A stretch of 64,000 bases of DNA. Source: Pseudomonas entomophila (GTDB lineage: Bacteria; Pseudomonadota; Gammaproteobacteria; Pseudomonadales; Pseudomonadaceae). The stretch is from assembly GCF_018417595.1 (NCBI RefSeq), contig NZ_CP070982.1, positions 4,205,001 to 4,269,000 on the forward strand, read 5' to 3'. Below the pieces are notes generated by a model, which saw only the letters and a list, made by a program, of their open reading frames with translations, was not told the origin of the DNA and searched no databases. Made by a program: the position numbers and the translations under genes. Of the stretch, positions 1-9,700 are shown one piece after another (position 1 is the stretch's first letter; each line of letters starts with the position of its first letter).

Positions 1-1819
1 CGTAGGCATCGGTCATGCTGATGCCCTTGCCGTCGGCACCCACCTCGACCGTGGACTTGGTCTGCAGGCCGATCACCGATTGAGCGTTGCGGTTGTCCGC
101 CGAGCCGGAACCGGTCAACGAGACGGTGAAGCTGTCACCGTTCTTCGGTGCGCCGGCAATGTCCATCTCGAAATTGAATTTCTTCTGGACGCCAGCGCCG
201 TCATTGATCGGGTTGCCGCTGCCATCGACCATTGGCACGGACAGCTGCAGCTTGTTGTTCTGGCCGGGAATGATGGTGCCGCTGCCGATGTTGTTGCCCT
301 GGGCGTCGTACATCGTGTAGGCCTGGGGCGACGTCTCGTTGCCGAACACCAGCTTGACCGGGGTCGAGTACTTCAGGCCAGTCTGCAGCTCGCTGCGCTG
401 GGCAGCGTTGTAGATGTCCAGCTTGGACGTCAGCGTGGGCTGGGTGATTTGCCCCGTGCCCTTGTTACCCGAACCGCTGACGGCGGTCAGGGGTGCGGCG
501 AATGCCAGGCGCTTGGGGTCGGTGAGCGTCGATTCGATGGTCCCGGCGGCGTTGCGCGTCGGGGTGATCTTGAAGCTGTCGCCGACACTGGGGGCGCCGC
601 CATTGAGCGCCAGGCTGAAACCATCGATCACCGGCGGTGGGTTGGTGCTGAGGTCGAAGTTGCCCATGTCGGTGCCGTCAGGCAGCCGACGCACGTTGTA
701 GCCGGTGGCGCTGGTGAAGGTCACCTGGTAGTCGTTGGTCGACAGCTTGCCGGTGTCCTTGATGGTCACGTTGAGGTTGCCGGTGGCCGGGTTGTTGCCC
801 AGCTTGGGCACGCTGCGCTCGCTGATGGCCTTGGCACTGTTGATGTCGCCGAACAGCAGCGCACCGAACTCACCGTTCTTGTCGATACCCTGGGCCAGCT
901 GGCTGTTGATGGCGTCGGACACCACCAGGGCCACCCGCCCCAGTTCGTTCAGGGCCGGGTCGAGGGTGTCCTTGCGGTAGCGGATCAGGCCGCCCATCTC
1001 GCCACCGGTGGCGCTGTTGGTGATGTCCATCTTGGTGCTGCCGCGGTTGAGCACCAGGCTCATGCGCGTCGGGTCAGTCGGGCTGGGCGCCGTTTCCAAC
1101 GTCTGTGTGCCGGTACCCAGCACCAGCGACTGGCCGTTCTTCAGGTAGATGTCGTAGTTGCCTTCACGCTCGACCACGTCCACGCCGATCAGCTTGTTCA
1201 ACTCGCGCACCGCACCGTCGCGCTGGTCCAGCAGGTCGTTGGGCTGGCCGGTGATGGCGCTCATCTTCACGATCTGCTGGTTGTAGTCAGCGATGGTGGA
1301 AGTGAGCTTGTTCACCTGGTCGGCGATCGACTTCATGTTCGAATTGATGTTGCTGTTCTGCTGGTTCATCTGCGCCGACAAGGCGTTGAAGCGCTTGGCG
1401 AGGGTCTGCGCGCTGGTCAGCAGCAACTGGCGGGAAGCATCTTCGGTGGGCTTGGCCGAAGCGTCCTGGGCGGCGGTGAAGAAGCTCTTCAACGCGGCGG
1501 TGATGCCGGTATCGTTACCGTACAGGGCCTTGTCCAGCGGCGTGACCTGGTCGAGATACGAGGAGGCATCGGCGGACAGCGAGGTGGTGGTACGCAGCTG
1601 GTTCTCGAGGAACGAGTTGTACACCCGGCGCACGTCGGCCAGCGTGGTGCCAGTGCCGATGAACACCTGGCCGGTCTGTTGGCTACCCTTGGTCTTCTGG
1701 ACGATCTGCTGGCGAGAGTAGCTTTCGACATCGGCGTTGGCGATGTTGTTACCCAGGGTGTACATCCCGGACTGGGCGGCACCCAGGCCCGACATACCGA
1801 TATTGATCAAACTCGCCAT
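1..1819 (-). CDS. flgK: Flagellar hook-filament junction protein FlgK (HAP1), partial
   Basis: FlgK forms the junction between hook and filament and is exported through the flagellar type III apparatus. The visible 606 residues begin MASLINIGMSGLGAAQ and carry the N-terminal rod-protein helix motif NNIANADVESYSRQ at about residues 24-37, typical of FlgK, FlgE and FlgG. The Gln-rich coiled region near residues 130-180 (Q- and N-rich, MNQQNSNINSNMKSIADQ) is also characteristic. The gene runs off the left edge, so the C-terminal export/junction helix (perhaps 70-80 residues) is missing. It lies 12 bp downstream of flgJ and is the last visible gene of the flgF operon; flgL would be expected next outside the window. 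Confidence 0.95.
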   Translation of the reverse strand, partial: MASLINIGMSGLGAAQSGMYTLGNNIANADVESYSRQQIVQKTKGSQQTGQVFIGTGTTLADVRRVYNSFLENQLRTTTSLSADASSYLDQVTPLDKALYGNDTGITAALKSFFTAAQDASAKPTEDASRQLLLTSAQTLAKRFNALSAQMNQQNSNINSNMKSIADQVNKLTSTIADYNQQIVKMSAITGQPNDLLDQRDGAVRELNKLIGVDVVEREGNYDIYLKNGQSLVLGTGTQTLETAPSPTDPTRMSLVLNRGSTKMDITNSATGGEMGGLIRYRKDTLDPALNELGRVALVVSDAINSQLAQGIDKNGEFGALLFGDINSAKAISERSVPKLGNNPATGNLNVTIKDTGKLSTNDYQVTFTSATGYNVRRLPDGTDMGNFDLSTNPPPVIDGFSLALNGGAPSVGDSFKITPTRNAAGTIESTLTDPKRLAFAAPLTAVSGSGNKGTGQITQPTLTSKLDIYNAAQRSELQTGLKYSTPVKLVFGNETSPQAYTMYDAQGNNIGSGTIIPGQNNKLQLSVPMVDGSGNPINDGAGVQKKFNFEMDIAGAPKNGDSFTVSLTGSGSADNRNAQSVIGLQTKSTVEVGADGKGISMTDAY

Positions 1820-1831
1820 GGTTCCCTGCCC

Positions 1832-3022
1832 TTAAAGTTGCGTGGTGGTACCGAGCATTGCGTAGCTCTGTTCCGACTTCATCTGTCTTGCGATCTGCGA
1901 GATCTTGCTGGCGTAGTTCGGGTCGGTGGCATAACCGGCCTTCTGCAGCTCTCGCACGAATTGTTCTGGTTTATCGGCAGCCTTCACCGCATCTTGATAG
2001 CGCGAATTGTTCTGCAACAGGCTGACCAGGTCGTGGAAGCTGTCCTGGTAACTGTCGTAGGAGCGGAACGCCGCCGTCTCCTTGACGAACTGGCCGTTGC
2101 GGAACTCGCTGGTGATCGCCCGCGCCTCGCCGCCCTGCCAGCTGCCGGTGGCCTTGATGCCGAACAGGTTGTGGCTGCTGCTGCCATCGGGGTTGCGCAT
2201 GACCGACTTGCCCCAGCCGGTTTCCAGCGCGGCCTGGGCCACGAGGTAGCGCGGGTCGATACCGATGCGCTTGGCAGCCTGCTCGGCCATCGGCAGCATG
2301 GTGGCGACGAAGGCATCGCTGTCGGCGAAGGCTTTTTTCGGTGCCAACGGCGGCTGCGCGCGACCGAGGATCTGCAGCTTGGCGTCCGGCGCGGCGAACG
2401 TGCGCGCCGGCGCCCAGTCACGCATGGCCACGCCACCGGCCGGAATATCGGCGCGGCGCGGCAAGGCGCTGTTGGTGGTCGACGCGGCACTGCCGGCGGA
2501 CGGCACGATGCCGGCCAGCAAGCGATCGGTGAGTTTGCCCGGCAAGGCCAGGCGGCGCGAATTCAGCGCGGCCACATCGTTGCGCGTGGCAGCATCCTCG
2601 GCGGCGCGCTCCGGCGCCGCCACCTTCGAGGCCCACAGCGCCGGCGCCGCCCCCTCGATACGCGGGAACGGGCTGGTGTTGGGGTGCACGGCCTTGTTCT
2701 TCGACAGCTGGCGCACCAGCACGTCCTGCAGGCCGATACCACCCCCCTCGCGGGACATGCTCACGGCCAGCTGCTGGTCGTACATGTCGCGGTACTGCTT
2801 GACCGTGTCGCTGTTCATCGGGTCGTCTTCGGAGGCCATCACATCGGTGGCCTTGCGCGACGCCTTGAGCATCTCGCTGACGAACAGCGACTCGAACTCC
2901 TTGGCCACCTTGCGCACGTTGGCGTCGCTGTCGCGATCACCGTACTTGAGCGAGCTCAGGCGACTGAGGTCGGTGTAGGCACCGCTGTCGGCGGGCGTGG
3001 ACACCAGGCTCTTCGAATTCAT
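1832..3022 (-). CDS. flgJ: Flagellar rod-assembly protein / peptidoglycan hydrolase FlgJ
   Basis: FlgJ caps the growing rod in the periplasm and opens the peptidoglycan for it. The N-terminal rod-binding domain covers about residues 30-110 (KVAKEFESLFVSEMLK, then the REGGGIGLQDVLV segment). A low-complexity linker of about 110 residues follows, then a GH73 N-acetylglucosaminidase domain at about 235-390 with the probable catalytic glutamate E267 in AALETGWGKS. At 396 residues it is longer than the enterobacterial protein (about 313), because of the linker, as is usual in Pseudomonas. It sits 11 bp from flgI and 12 bp from flgK in the same operon. Confidence 0.96.
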   Translation of the reverse strand: MNSKSLVSTPADSGAYTDLSRLSSLKYGDRDSDANVRKVAKEFESLFVSEMLKASRKATDVMASEDDPMNSDTVKQYRDMYDQQLAVSMSREGGGIGLQDVLVRQLSKNKAVHPNTSPFPRIEGAAPALWASKVAAPERAAEDAATRNDVAALNSRRLALPGKLTDRLLAGIVPSAGSAASTTNSALPRRADIPAGGVAMRDWAPARTFAAPDAKLQILGRAQPPLAPKKAFADSDAFVATMLPMAEQAAKRIGIDPRYLVAQAALETGWGKSVMRNPDGSSSHNLFGIKATGSWQGGEARAITSEFRNGQFVKETAAFRSYDSYQDSFHDLVSLLQNNSRYQDAVKAADKPEQFVRELQKAGYATDPNYASKISQIARQMKSEQSYAMLGTTTQL

Positions 3023-3033
3023 CCGTGGCGTCC

Positions 3034-4149
3034 TCAGATCACGATCAGGTCGGCTTGCAACGCGCCGGCCTGCTTCAGGGCTTCGAGAATCGCCATCAGG
3101 TCGCTCGGCGCCGCGCCGACCTGGTTCACCGCGCGCACGATCTCATCCAGCGTGGTGCCCGGGCCGAACTTGAACATCGGCTTGGCTTCCTGCTGGGCGT
3201 TGACCCGCGAGCGCGGCACCACGGCGGTCTGGCCATTGGAGAACGGCCCCGGCTGGCTGACGATCGGGTCTTCGGTGATGGTCACGGTCAGGCTGCCGTG
3301 GGTGACCGCCGCCGGCGACACCTTGACGTTCTGGCCGATGACGATGGTGCCGGTGCGCGAGTTGATGATGACCTTGGCCACCGCCTGGCCCGGATCGATC
3401 TCCAGGTTCTCGAGGATCGACAGGTAGTCGACGCGCTGGCTCGGGTCCATCGGCGCGGTGACCCGCACCGAACCACCGTCGACCGCCTGGGCCACACCAG
3501 GACCGAGCAGCTCGTTGACCTTGTCGACGATGCGCTTGGCGGTGGTGAAATCCGGGCGATTGAGGTTGAGGGTGAGGCTGTTGCCCTGGTTGAAGCCGCT
3601 TGGTACCGCGCGCTCGACGGAAGCACCGCCTGGGATACGACCGGCCGACGGAACGTTGACGGTGATCTTCGAACCGTCGCGGCCCTCGGCGTCGAAGCCG
3701 CCGACCACCAGGTTGCCCTGGGCGATCGCATAGACGTTGCCGTCGATACCCTTGAGCGGGGTCATCAGCAGGCTGCCGCCGCGCAGGCTCTTGGAGTTGC
3801 CGATCGACGACACGGTGATGTCGACCACCTGGCCCGGCTTGGCGAACGGCGGCAGGTCGGCATGCACCGACACCGCGGCGACGTTCTTCAGCTGCACATT
3901 GCCAGACCCCGGCGGCACCTTGATGCCGAACTGCGAGAGCATGTTGTTGAAGGTCTGCAGGGTGAACGGCGTCTGGGTGGTCTGGTCACCCGTGCCGTTG
4001 AGCCCCACCACCAGGCCGTAGCCGATCAGCTGGTTGGCGCGCACGCCGGAAATGCTGGCGATATCCTTCAAGCGCTCGGCGTGGGCACCGAACGCGCAGG
4101 ACATCAGGAGTGTCGCGGCAATCAACCGCCTAGCGTTGAACATGGTCAT
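3034..4149 (-). CDS. flgI: Flagellar P-ring protein FlgI
   Basis: FlgI assembles the P ring in the peptidoglycan layer around the rod. The 371-residue product starts with a Sec signal peptide ([20 protein letters not shown], probable cleavage after AHA at about residue 24) and continues [20 protein letters not shown], the family hallmark. Length and the C-terminal block [16 protein letters not shown] match full-length FlgI. It is followed 11 bp later by flgJ and preceded 6 bp by flgH, so it is translated from the flgF operon transcript. FlgI needs FlgA as its periplasmic chaperone; flgA is in this window at 23820. Confidence 0.97.
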   Translation of the reverse strand: MTMFNARRLIAATLLMSCAFGAHAERLKDIASISGVRANQLIGYGLVVGLNGTGDQTTQTPFTLQTFNNMLSQFGIKVPPGSGNVQLKNVAAVSVHADLPPFAKPGQVVDITVSSIGNSKSLRGGSLLMTPLKGIDGNVYAIAQGNLVVGGFDAEGRDGSKITVNVPSAGRIPGGASVERAVPSGFNQGNSLTLNLNRPDFTTAKRIVDKVNELLGPGVAQAVDGGSVRVTAPMDPSQRVDYLSILENLEIDPGQAVAKVIINSRTGTIVIGQNVKVSPAAVTHGSLTVTITEDPIVSQPGPFSNGQTAVVPRSRVNAQQEAKPMFKFGPGTTLDEIVRAVNQVGAAPSDLMAILEALKQAGALQADLIVI

Positions 4150-4155
4150 CCGTAC

Positions 4156-4851
4156 TCAGAAGGGCCAGAGCGGGCTGATGAAGAAACGGTCCAGCCAACC
4201 GGGCTGGCTGGCATCGGCGAACGAGCCGGTGCCCGAATAGGTGATGCGCGCGTCGGCCACACGGGTGGACGGCACGGTGTTGTCGGTGGCGATGTCGTCG
4301 GCGCGAACCAGGCCGGCGATGCGCACCAGCTCCTCGCCGGTGTTCAGGGTCATCCACTTCTCGCCGCGCACGGCGATGATGCCGTTGGGCAGCACTTCAG
4401 CCACGGTGACGGTGATCGAGCCGGTCAGGGTGTTGCCCTGGGTGGCCTTGCTGTCGCCCTTGGTGGTGCGGTCGCCGCTGTAGCCGGCCTCCAGCGACAG
4501 GTCGCCGCTGCCGAACGGGTTGTTGGTGTTCGGAGAACTACCGAACAGCGAAGTCAGGCCGATGTCGGCCTTGCTGTTCTTCTGGATCTGCGAGCCGGCG
4601 TTCTTGCTGGCCGAGGTCCGCTCGTTGAGGGTGATGGTGATGATGTCACCGACCCGGAACGCCTTGCGGTCGGTGTACAGGCTCTGCTCGAAACCAGCCT
4701 GGTAGATCGAACCGTTGTTGGCCGCTGCCGGCAGCGGGGTGCGCGGCAGGACCGGCGCGTAGTACGGATCGTTGGGCTTGGGCGTCGGCGCGACGCAACC
4801 GGCCAGCAACACCGCTCCCCCCAGGGCGAAAACGGACAACGAATGTTTCAT
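4156..4851 (-). CDS. flgH: Flagellar L-ring lipoprotein FlgH
   Basis: FlgH is the outer-membrane L-ring lipoprotein that acts as the rod bushing. The start is placed at the ATG at 4851 ([12 protein letters not shown]), which gives a lipoprotein signal with lipobox LAGC and leaves a GAGG ribosome site about 8 nt upstream. An in-frame upstream codon would add 12 residues that spoil the signal peptide. The product is 231 residues, normal for the family, with the FlgH-typical segments [21 protein letters not shown] and [19 protein letters not shown]. It is the third gene after flgF and flgG in the operon. Confidence 0.96.
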   Translation of the reverse strand: MKHSLSVFALGGAVLLAGCVAPTPKPNDPYYAPVLPRTPLPAAANNGSIYQAGFEQSLYTDRKAFRVGDIITITLNERTSASKNAGSQIQKNSKADIGLTSLFGSSPNTNNPFGSGDLSLEAGYSGDRTTKGDSKATQGNTLTGSITVTVAEVLPNGIIAVRGEKWMTLNTGEELVRIAGLVRADDIATDNTVPSTRVADARITYSGTGSFADASQPGWLDRFFISPLWPF

Positions 4852-4930
4852 GACGCTTACCTCACGGTGGAACAGGCGCTGCAACAGCGAGCGGATGGTC
4901 AGTGGCCCGCGCCAGGCGGGCCACCCGGGC

Positions 4931-5716
4931 TTACAGCTGCTGGGTGACGAACGACAGCATCTTGTCGGCGGCGGAGATGACCTTGGAGTTCATCTCGTAG
5001 GCACGCTGGGTGGTGATCATGTTCACCAGCTCTTCCACGGTGCTGACGTTGGAGTTTTCCAAGGTCTTCTGCAGGGTCAGACCAAAGCCGTTCAGGCCTG
5101 GGGTGCCGACCTGCGGCGCGCCACTGGCGGCGGTCTCGAGGAACAGGTTGTTGCCAATCGCCTGCAGGCCGGCCGGGTTGATGAAGTCGGCGGTCTGGAT
5201 GTTGCCGATGACCTGGGCGGCCGGGTTGCCGGCAGTGGTGATCGACACGGTGCCGTCCTGGCCGACGGTGAAGGTCTGCGCCTCTGGCGGCACGACGATG
5301 GCCGGTTCCAGGGCGAAGCCGTTGGCGGTGACGATCTGGCCGTCGGAGTTCAGGTGGAAGGTACCGTCACGGGTGTACGAGACGGTGCCGTCCGGCTGCA
5401 GGATCTGGAAGAAGCCACGACCGTTGACCGCCATGTCCAACGGGTTCTCGGTGTTCTGCAGGCCGCCGGTCTGGAAGTTTTTCTGGGTGCCGACGACACG
5501 CACACCGGTACCGACCTGCAGGCCCGAAGGCAGCTCGCTGTCCTGGGTGGACTGCGCGCCAGGCTGGCGCTTGATCTGGTACAGGAGGTCCTGGAACTCG
5601 GCGCGATCACGCTTGAAGCCGGTGGTCGAGACGTTGGCCAGGTTGTTCGAGATGACCGTCAGGTTGGTGTCCTGGGCGGACAGGCCGGTTTTAGCGACCC
5701 AAAGAGCCGGAAGCAT
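4931..5716 (-). CDS. flgG: Flagellar distal rod protein FlgG
   Basis: FlgG builds the distal rod. The 261-residue protein has the N-terminal motif [20 protein letters not shown] (residues about 18-37) and the C-terminal helix [20 protein letters not shown], both diagnostic for the rod/hook family. The FlgG-specific [15 protein letters not shown] segment lies near residues 42-56. A GAGGAG ribosome site sits just upstream of the ATG at 5716. It is located 48 bp after flgF and 79 bp before flgH in the same transcription unit. Confidence 0.97.
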   Translation of the reverse strand: MLPALWVAKTGLSAQDTNLTVISNNLANVSTTGFKRDRAEFQDLLYQIKRQPGAQSTQDSELPSGLQVGTGVRVVGTQKNFQTGGLQNTENPLDMAVNGRGFFQILQPDGTVSYTRDGTFHLNSDGQIVTANGFALEPAIVVPPEAQTFTVGQDGTVSITTAGNPAAQVIGNIQTADFINPAGLQAIGNNLFLETAASGAPQVGTPGLNGFGLTLQKTLENSNVSTVEELVNMITTQRAYEMNSKVISAADKMLSFVTQQL

Positions 5717-5764
5717 TTAGTGTTCTCCTCGTGCGCCTGTTTTACGGCACCCGTTCAAATGTGA

Positions 5765-6505
5765 TTAGCCGATTTGCAAAACCCGAGCCATGGCTTGATC
5801 GCCTTCCTCGGCCGCTTTCATCATCTTGACGTGCAACTCGAACTGGCGGGACAGCGCCAGCACCGAAGTCATTTCTTCCACGGCGTTGACGTTGCTGCCT
5901 TCCAGGAAGCCCGACACCACGCGCACGTTGACATCGGCGTCGGCCGGCTGGCCGTTCTTGGTGTGGATCAGCCCGTCCGGGCCCTTGACCATGTTCTTGA
6001 TGTCGGGGTTGACCAGCTTGATGCGGTCGACCTCGGCCATCACCCGCGGGTCCTCGCCCATGGCGCGGATGCTGATGGTGCCGTCGTCACCCACCTCGAC
6101 CTTCTGCTCCGGCGGAATCGCGATCGGGCCACCGTTGCCCATCACCGCCATGCCATTGCCGGCGCGCAGCACGCCCAGGGCGTCAATGTTCAGGCTGCCG
6201 GTGCGCACGTAAGCTTCGCTGCCGTCCGGGGCCTGCACGGCCATGAAGCCATCGCCGGTGACTGCCACGTCCAGCTCGCGGCCGGTCTCGACCATGGGGC
6301 CGGCACTGAAGTCGGTGGCCGGGCGCTCGCTCATGGCAAACGCACGCGCCGGAAAGCTGTCGCCGAACACCGGCATCGAACGCGCCTGCTCGAGGTCGCG
6401 CTGGAAACCGTTGGTGGAAACGTTCGCCAGGTTGTTGGCGTGGGCCTTCTGCGCCAGCGCGTTCTGGCTGGCGCCGGTCATGGCCACGTAAAGCATCTTG
6501 TCCAC
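5765..6505 (-). CDS. flgF: Flagellar proximal rod protein FlgF
   Basis: FlgF is a proximal rod component. The GTG at 6505 is chosen as start: it lies 6 nt after a GGAGG site and gives a 246-residue protein starting (M)DKMLYVAMTGA, the standard Pseudomonas length. An ATG two codons upstream directly abuts the GGAGG and is unlikely to be used. The motif [15 protein letters not shown] (about residues 21-35) and C-terminal VNAVEEMTSVLALSRQFELH mark the family. It is the first gene of flgFGHIJK and has its own sigma-54 promoter, so it is independent of the RTX secretion operon immediately upstream. Confidence 0.96.
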   Translation of the reverse strand: MDKMLYVAMTGASQNALAQKAHANNLANVSTNGFQRDLEQARSMPVFGDSFPARAFAMSERPATDFSAGPMVETGRELDVAVTGDGFMAVQAPDGSEAYVRTGSLNIDALGVLRAGNGMAVMGNGGPIAIPPEQKVEVGDDGTISIRAMGEDPRVMAEVDRIKLVNPDIKNMVKGPDGLIHTKNGQPADADVNVRVVSGFLEGSNVNAVEEMTSVLALSRQFELHVKMMKAAEEGDQAMARVLQIG

Positions 6506-6565
6506 AGTCATCCTCCGCTGCACGGGCGGTCGATTGCCGCTCGCCGTGGCTTTGCGGTGCTTGGA

Positions 6566-6581
6566 GCAAGTTTCGCGCCAA
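6566..6581 (-). promoter_or_regulatory. Sigma-54 promoter of the flgF operon
   Basis: On the minus strand the sequence TTGGCGC, five bases, TTGC matches the sigma-54 -24/-12 consensus with exact GG-to-GC spacing. The predicted start near 6554 leaves a leader of about 50 nt before flgF. In P. aeruginosa flgFGHIJKL belongs to the FleR/RpoN-dependent class, consistent with this call. Confidence 0.85.
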
Positions 6582-6596
6582 GTGCTGCAGAAATGA

Positions 6597-6663
6597 CAAA
6601 GGCCCCGTGTTTGCGGGGCCTTTGCTGAAACAGCCGCCGCGCGAGAGACAAAATCTCGGCGGC
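6597..6663 (-). terminator. Tandem hairpins ending the RTX secretion operon
   Basis: Two hairpins follow the RTX gene. The first, read from the gene, is an imperfect GC-rich stem at about 6633-6663 (CCGCCG arms). The second is a perfect 11-bp stem at 6597-6624 (caaaggccccg/cggggcctttg, six-base loop). The second has only a short T-rich tail on the minus strand. They separate the RTX transcript from the flgF promoter, which lies just beyond. Confidence 0.65.
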
Positions 6664-6721
6664 GGACTGCCGTCAACGGCAAGGGCTGGCCGCCCCGCCG
6701 TCATCGATCGTCACTTCGCTG

Positions 6722-9700
6722 TCAGGTGATGGTGAAGGTGTCTCCGTTGTTGGTCTGGAACGACTCGATGGTGTTGGCGCCGGCATACCAGTCGACCAGT
6801 TTGACCCCCGAGTCGACCTTGCCGGTTTCCCAGTTGGCCTTGGTGAACAGGTAGGCATCGTCGCCCAGGCGGCTGAGCACGACATCGCTGAAGGTTTCGA
6901 ATTTCTTCAGGATGACCTTGTCGGTGCCGACGGTGCCCGTGTCCTGGATCGAGACCTGCGCCCAGGAGTCGACGGTGTAGGTGTCGCCACCCTCGCCGCC
7001 ATCGCCAAAGCCGGCAGCATTCATGGCCAGTTGATCCGCGCCGGCACCACCGAACAGCTTGTAGCCGACGCCATTGCCCGCCAGGCGGTCATTGCCATCA
7101 TCCCCATAAGCCGTACCTCTTGCGGTCAGGATGAAGTCGTTGCCCGCATCGCCATGATGGATGCCGCCGAGGTCGTTGCCGCCACCATAGATGGTGTCAT
7201 CGCCATCGCCGCCATTGATGATGTCGGCCTGGGCGATCAGATGGGTATCGGTGCGGGCGAACGTGCCGAAATCGCCATAATAGATCCCGTCACCATAGAG
7301 GAAGTCGTTACCCGCGCCACCATTGATGACGTCATTGCCCTCGGCACCGAAGATCGTGTTAGCGCCAACGTCCCCATTGAGCACATCGTCGTAGGCCGAA
7401 CCCGCCAGCCCTTCGATACCGACCAGCACATCACCTTCGGCGTCGCCGCCGGTATTGACACCCGTGGCGAGGTTGACCGACACGCCGGCCGAGCTGTTGA
7501 CATACCAGGCGAAGTCCTTGCCCGCGCCGCCATTGATGCTGTCGGCACCGGCACCGCCCACGAAGTTTTCGTCGCGCGAGGTGCCGATCAGGGTGTCGTT
7601 GAAGGCCGAGCCTTCGAAGCTCTCGATGTTGAGGTAGGTGTCAGCGCCCGTTGCATTGAGGTTCAGGGTGATGCCAGCACCTTCGCTGGCGAACGTCAAC
7701 AGATCGACACCCCCTGCGCCATCGATGTAGTTGGCGTCGTCGTTGACGACAAACACATCACTGGCACCTGAGCCAGAGAAGCGCTCGATGCTGTCGAACG
7801 TATCGCCCGCCGCCACACCGGTATGCACCCCGGTCTTGAAGTTCAGGGTAACGCCCATCGCACTGTCGCCGTACGACACAGTATCCAGGCCCGCACCACC
7901 AATGAAGCGGTCGGCGCCACCAGCTCCCGCATAGAACGTGTCATTGCCAACACCACCGGTGATGATGTTGTCGCTGGCACTGTCATAGGCCACGAAGTTG
8001 CCGGTGCCCAGGTAGGTCAGCGCCTCGACTTCGTTGGTCAGGCGGTAGCTGCCCAGGGTGGTGCGCACTTCGTCGTAGCCGCCACCCGCCTCCTCGAACA
8101 CCGTCGCATTGCCATTGATGAAATACACATCATCACCCGCCCCACCACGAAACGCCGTGGCAGCGGATGCAGTGGTGAAGGTATCGGCGAACGCCGTACC
8201 GGTCACCGTGGCAAAGCCGGTGAATACATCACCCTGGGCATCGCCACCGACGCCAGTGCCACGGCCGGTGTTATCGACGTTGATGGTGATCGCCTGGGCG
8301 GATGTCGAGTAGTCCAAGGTATCAGCGCCACCGCCCCCTTCGAAGAGGTGCGCGGTGCCGTCGCTCACGAAGACATCGGCAAAGGTCGAGCCCCTGAAGA
8401 CTTCGATGCTGTCGAAGGTATCGCCCGCGGCAATGCCGCCATGCACGCCGGTCTTGAAGTTCAAGGTGACCCCGGCCCCGCCAGTGGCATCGCCGTACGA
8501 AACGGTGTCGTTGCCCGCGCCGCCGACGAAGCGGTCCGCGCCCGCGCCACCGTACAGCGTGTCGCTGCCGACGCCACCGGTGATGACGTTGTCGCTGGCG
8601 TTGCCATAGCCGACGAAGTTGCCCGACCCCTGATAAGTCAAGACTTCGACATCGCTGGTCAGGCGATAGCTGGCCAAGGTCGTGCGCACTTCGTCGTAGC
8701 CACCACCCGCGGCCTCGATCACTGTCGCGTTTGCATTGAGGTAGTAGATGTCGTTGCCTTCACCACCGCGCAGCGAAGTGGTGGCCGCCCAGGTGGTAAA
8801 GGTGTCGTCGAATGTCGAACCGGCAACAGTGGCAATGCCGGTGAACACGTCCCCTGCGGCATCGCCGCCGACACCGGTACCGCGCCCGGCATTGTCAACC
8901 GTGATGGCAATGGCCTGGCCGGAGCCCGAGTAGTCCAGCGTGTCCGCACCGCCGCCACCTTCGAAGGTGTGGGCAGTGGCGTCACTGATGAAGGTGTCGG
9001 CAGCGGCCGAGCCACGGAACACCTCGATCCCTTCGAAGGTGTCCCCGGAGGCGATTCCAGCGTGTTGACCGGTCTTGAAATCAAGGGTGATGCCTGTGCC
9101 GCTATCGGCATAAGACACCGTGTCGACCCCCGCACCACCGACGAAGCGGTCGCCACCAGCGCCACCGAACAGCAGGTCGTTGCCGGCGCCACCGGTAATC
9201 ACGTTGGCGCTGGCATTGCCGTAGCCGGTGAAGCTGCCACTGCCGATATAGGTCAGCGCCTCGACTTCATTGGTCAGGCGATAACTGGCCAAGGTCGTGC
9301 GCACTTCATCGTAGCCGCCACCGACCTGCTCGAGCACGCTCGCGTTGCCATGCAGGATGTACACATCGTCACCGGCGCCACCTTGCAGGTAGGACGAAGT
9401 CGACGACGTGAAGGTGTCGTTCTGCGACGACCCCATCACCGTGGTGATGCCCGTGAACACATCGCCCTGGGCGTCACCGCCCACGCCCGTGCCACGGTTG
9501 GCGCTGTCGATGGTGACGGTGATCGCTTGCGCGGAGCCCGAATAGTCCAGCACATCGAGGCCGCCGCCACCTTCGAAGGTGTGCGCCGTGGCATCGCTGA
9601 CGAAACGGTCGGCCGCAGCCGTGCCACGGAACACCTCGATGCCCTCGAAGGTGTCACCCGCCGCGAAGCCGGTGTGCACGCCGCTCTTGAAGTCGAGGGT

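Noticed and set aside
80..3427. Long plus-strand open frame opposite flgK-flgJ-flgI
   Set aside because: It crosses three secure flagellar genes on the opposite strand; high GC explains the absence of stops.
3025..4947. Plus-strand open frame opposite flgI-flgH
   Set aside because: Mirror of secure genes, with no ribosome site or recognisable product.
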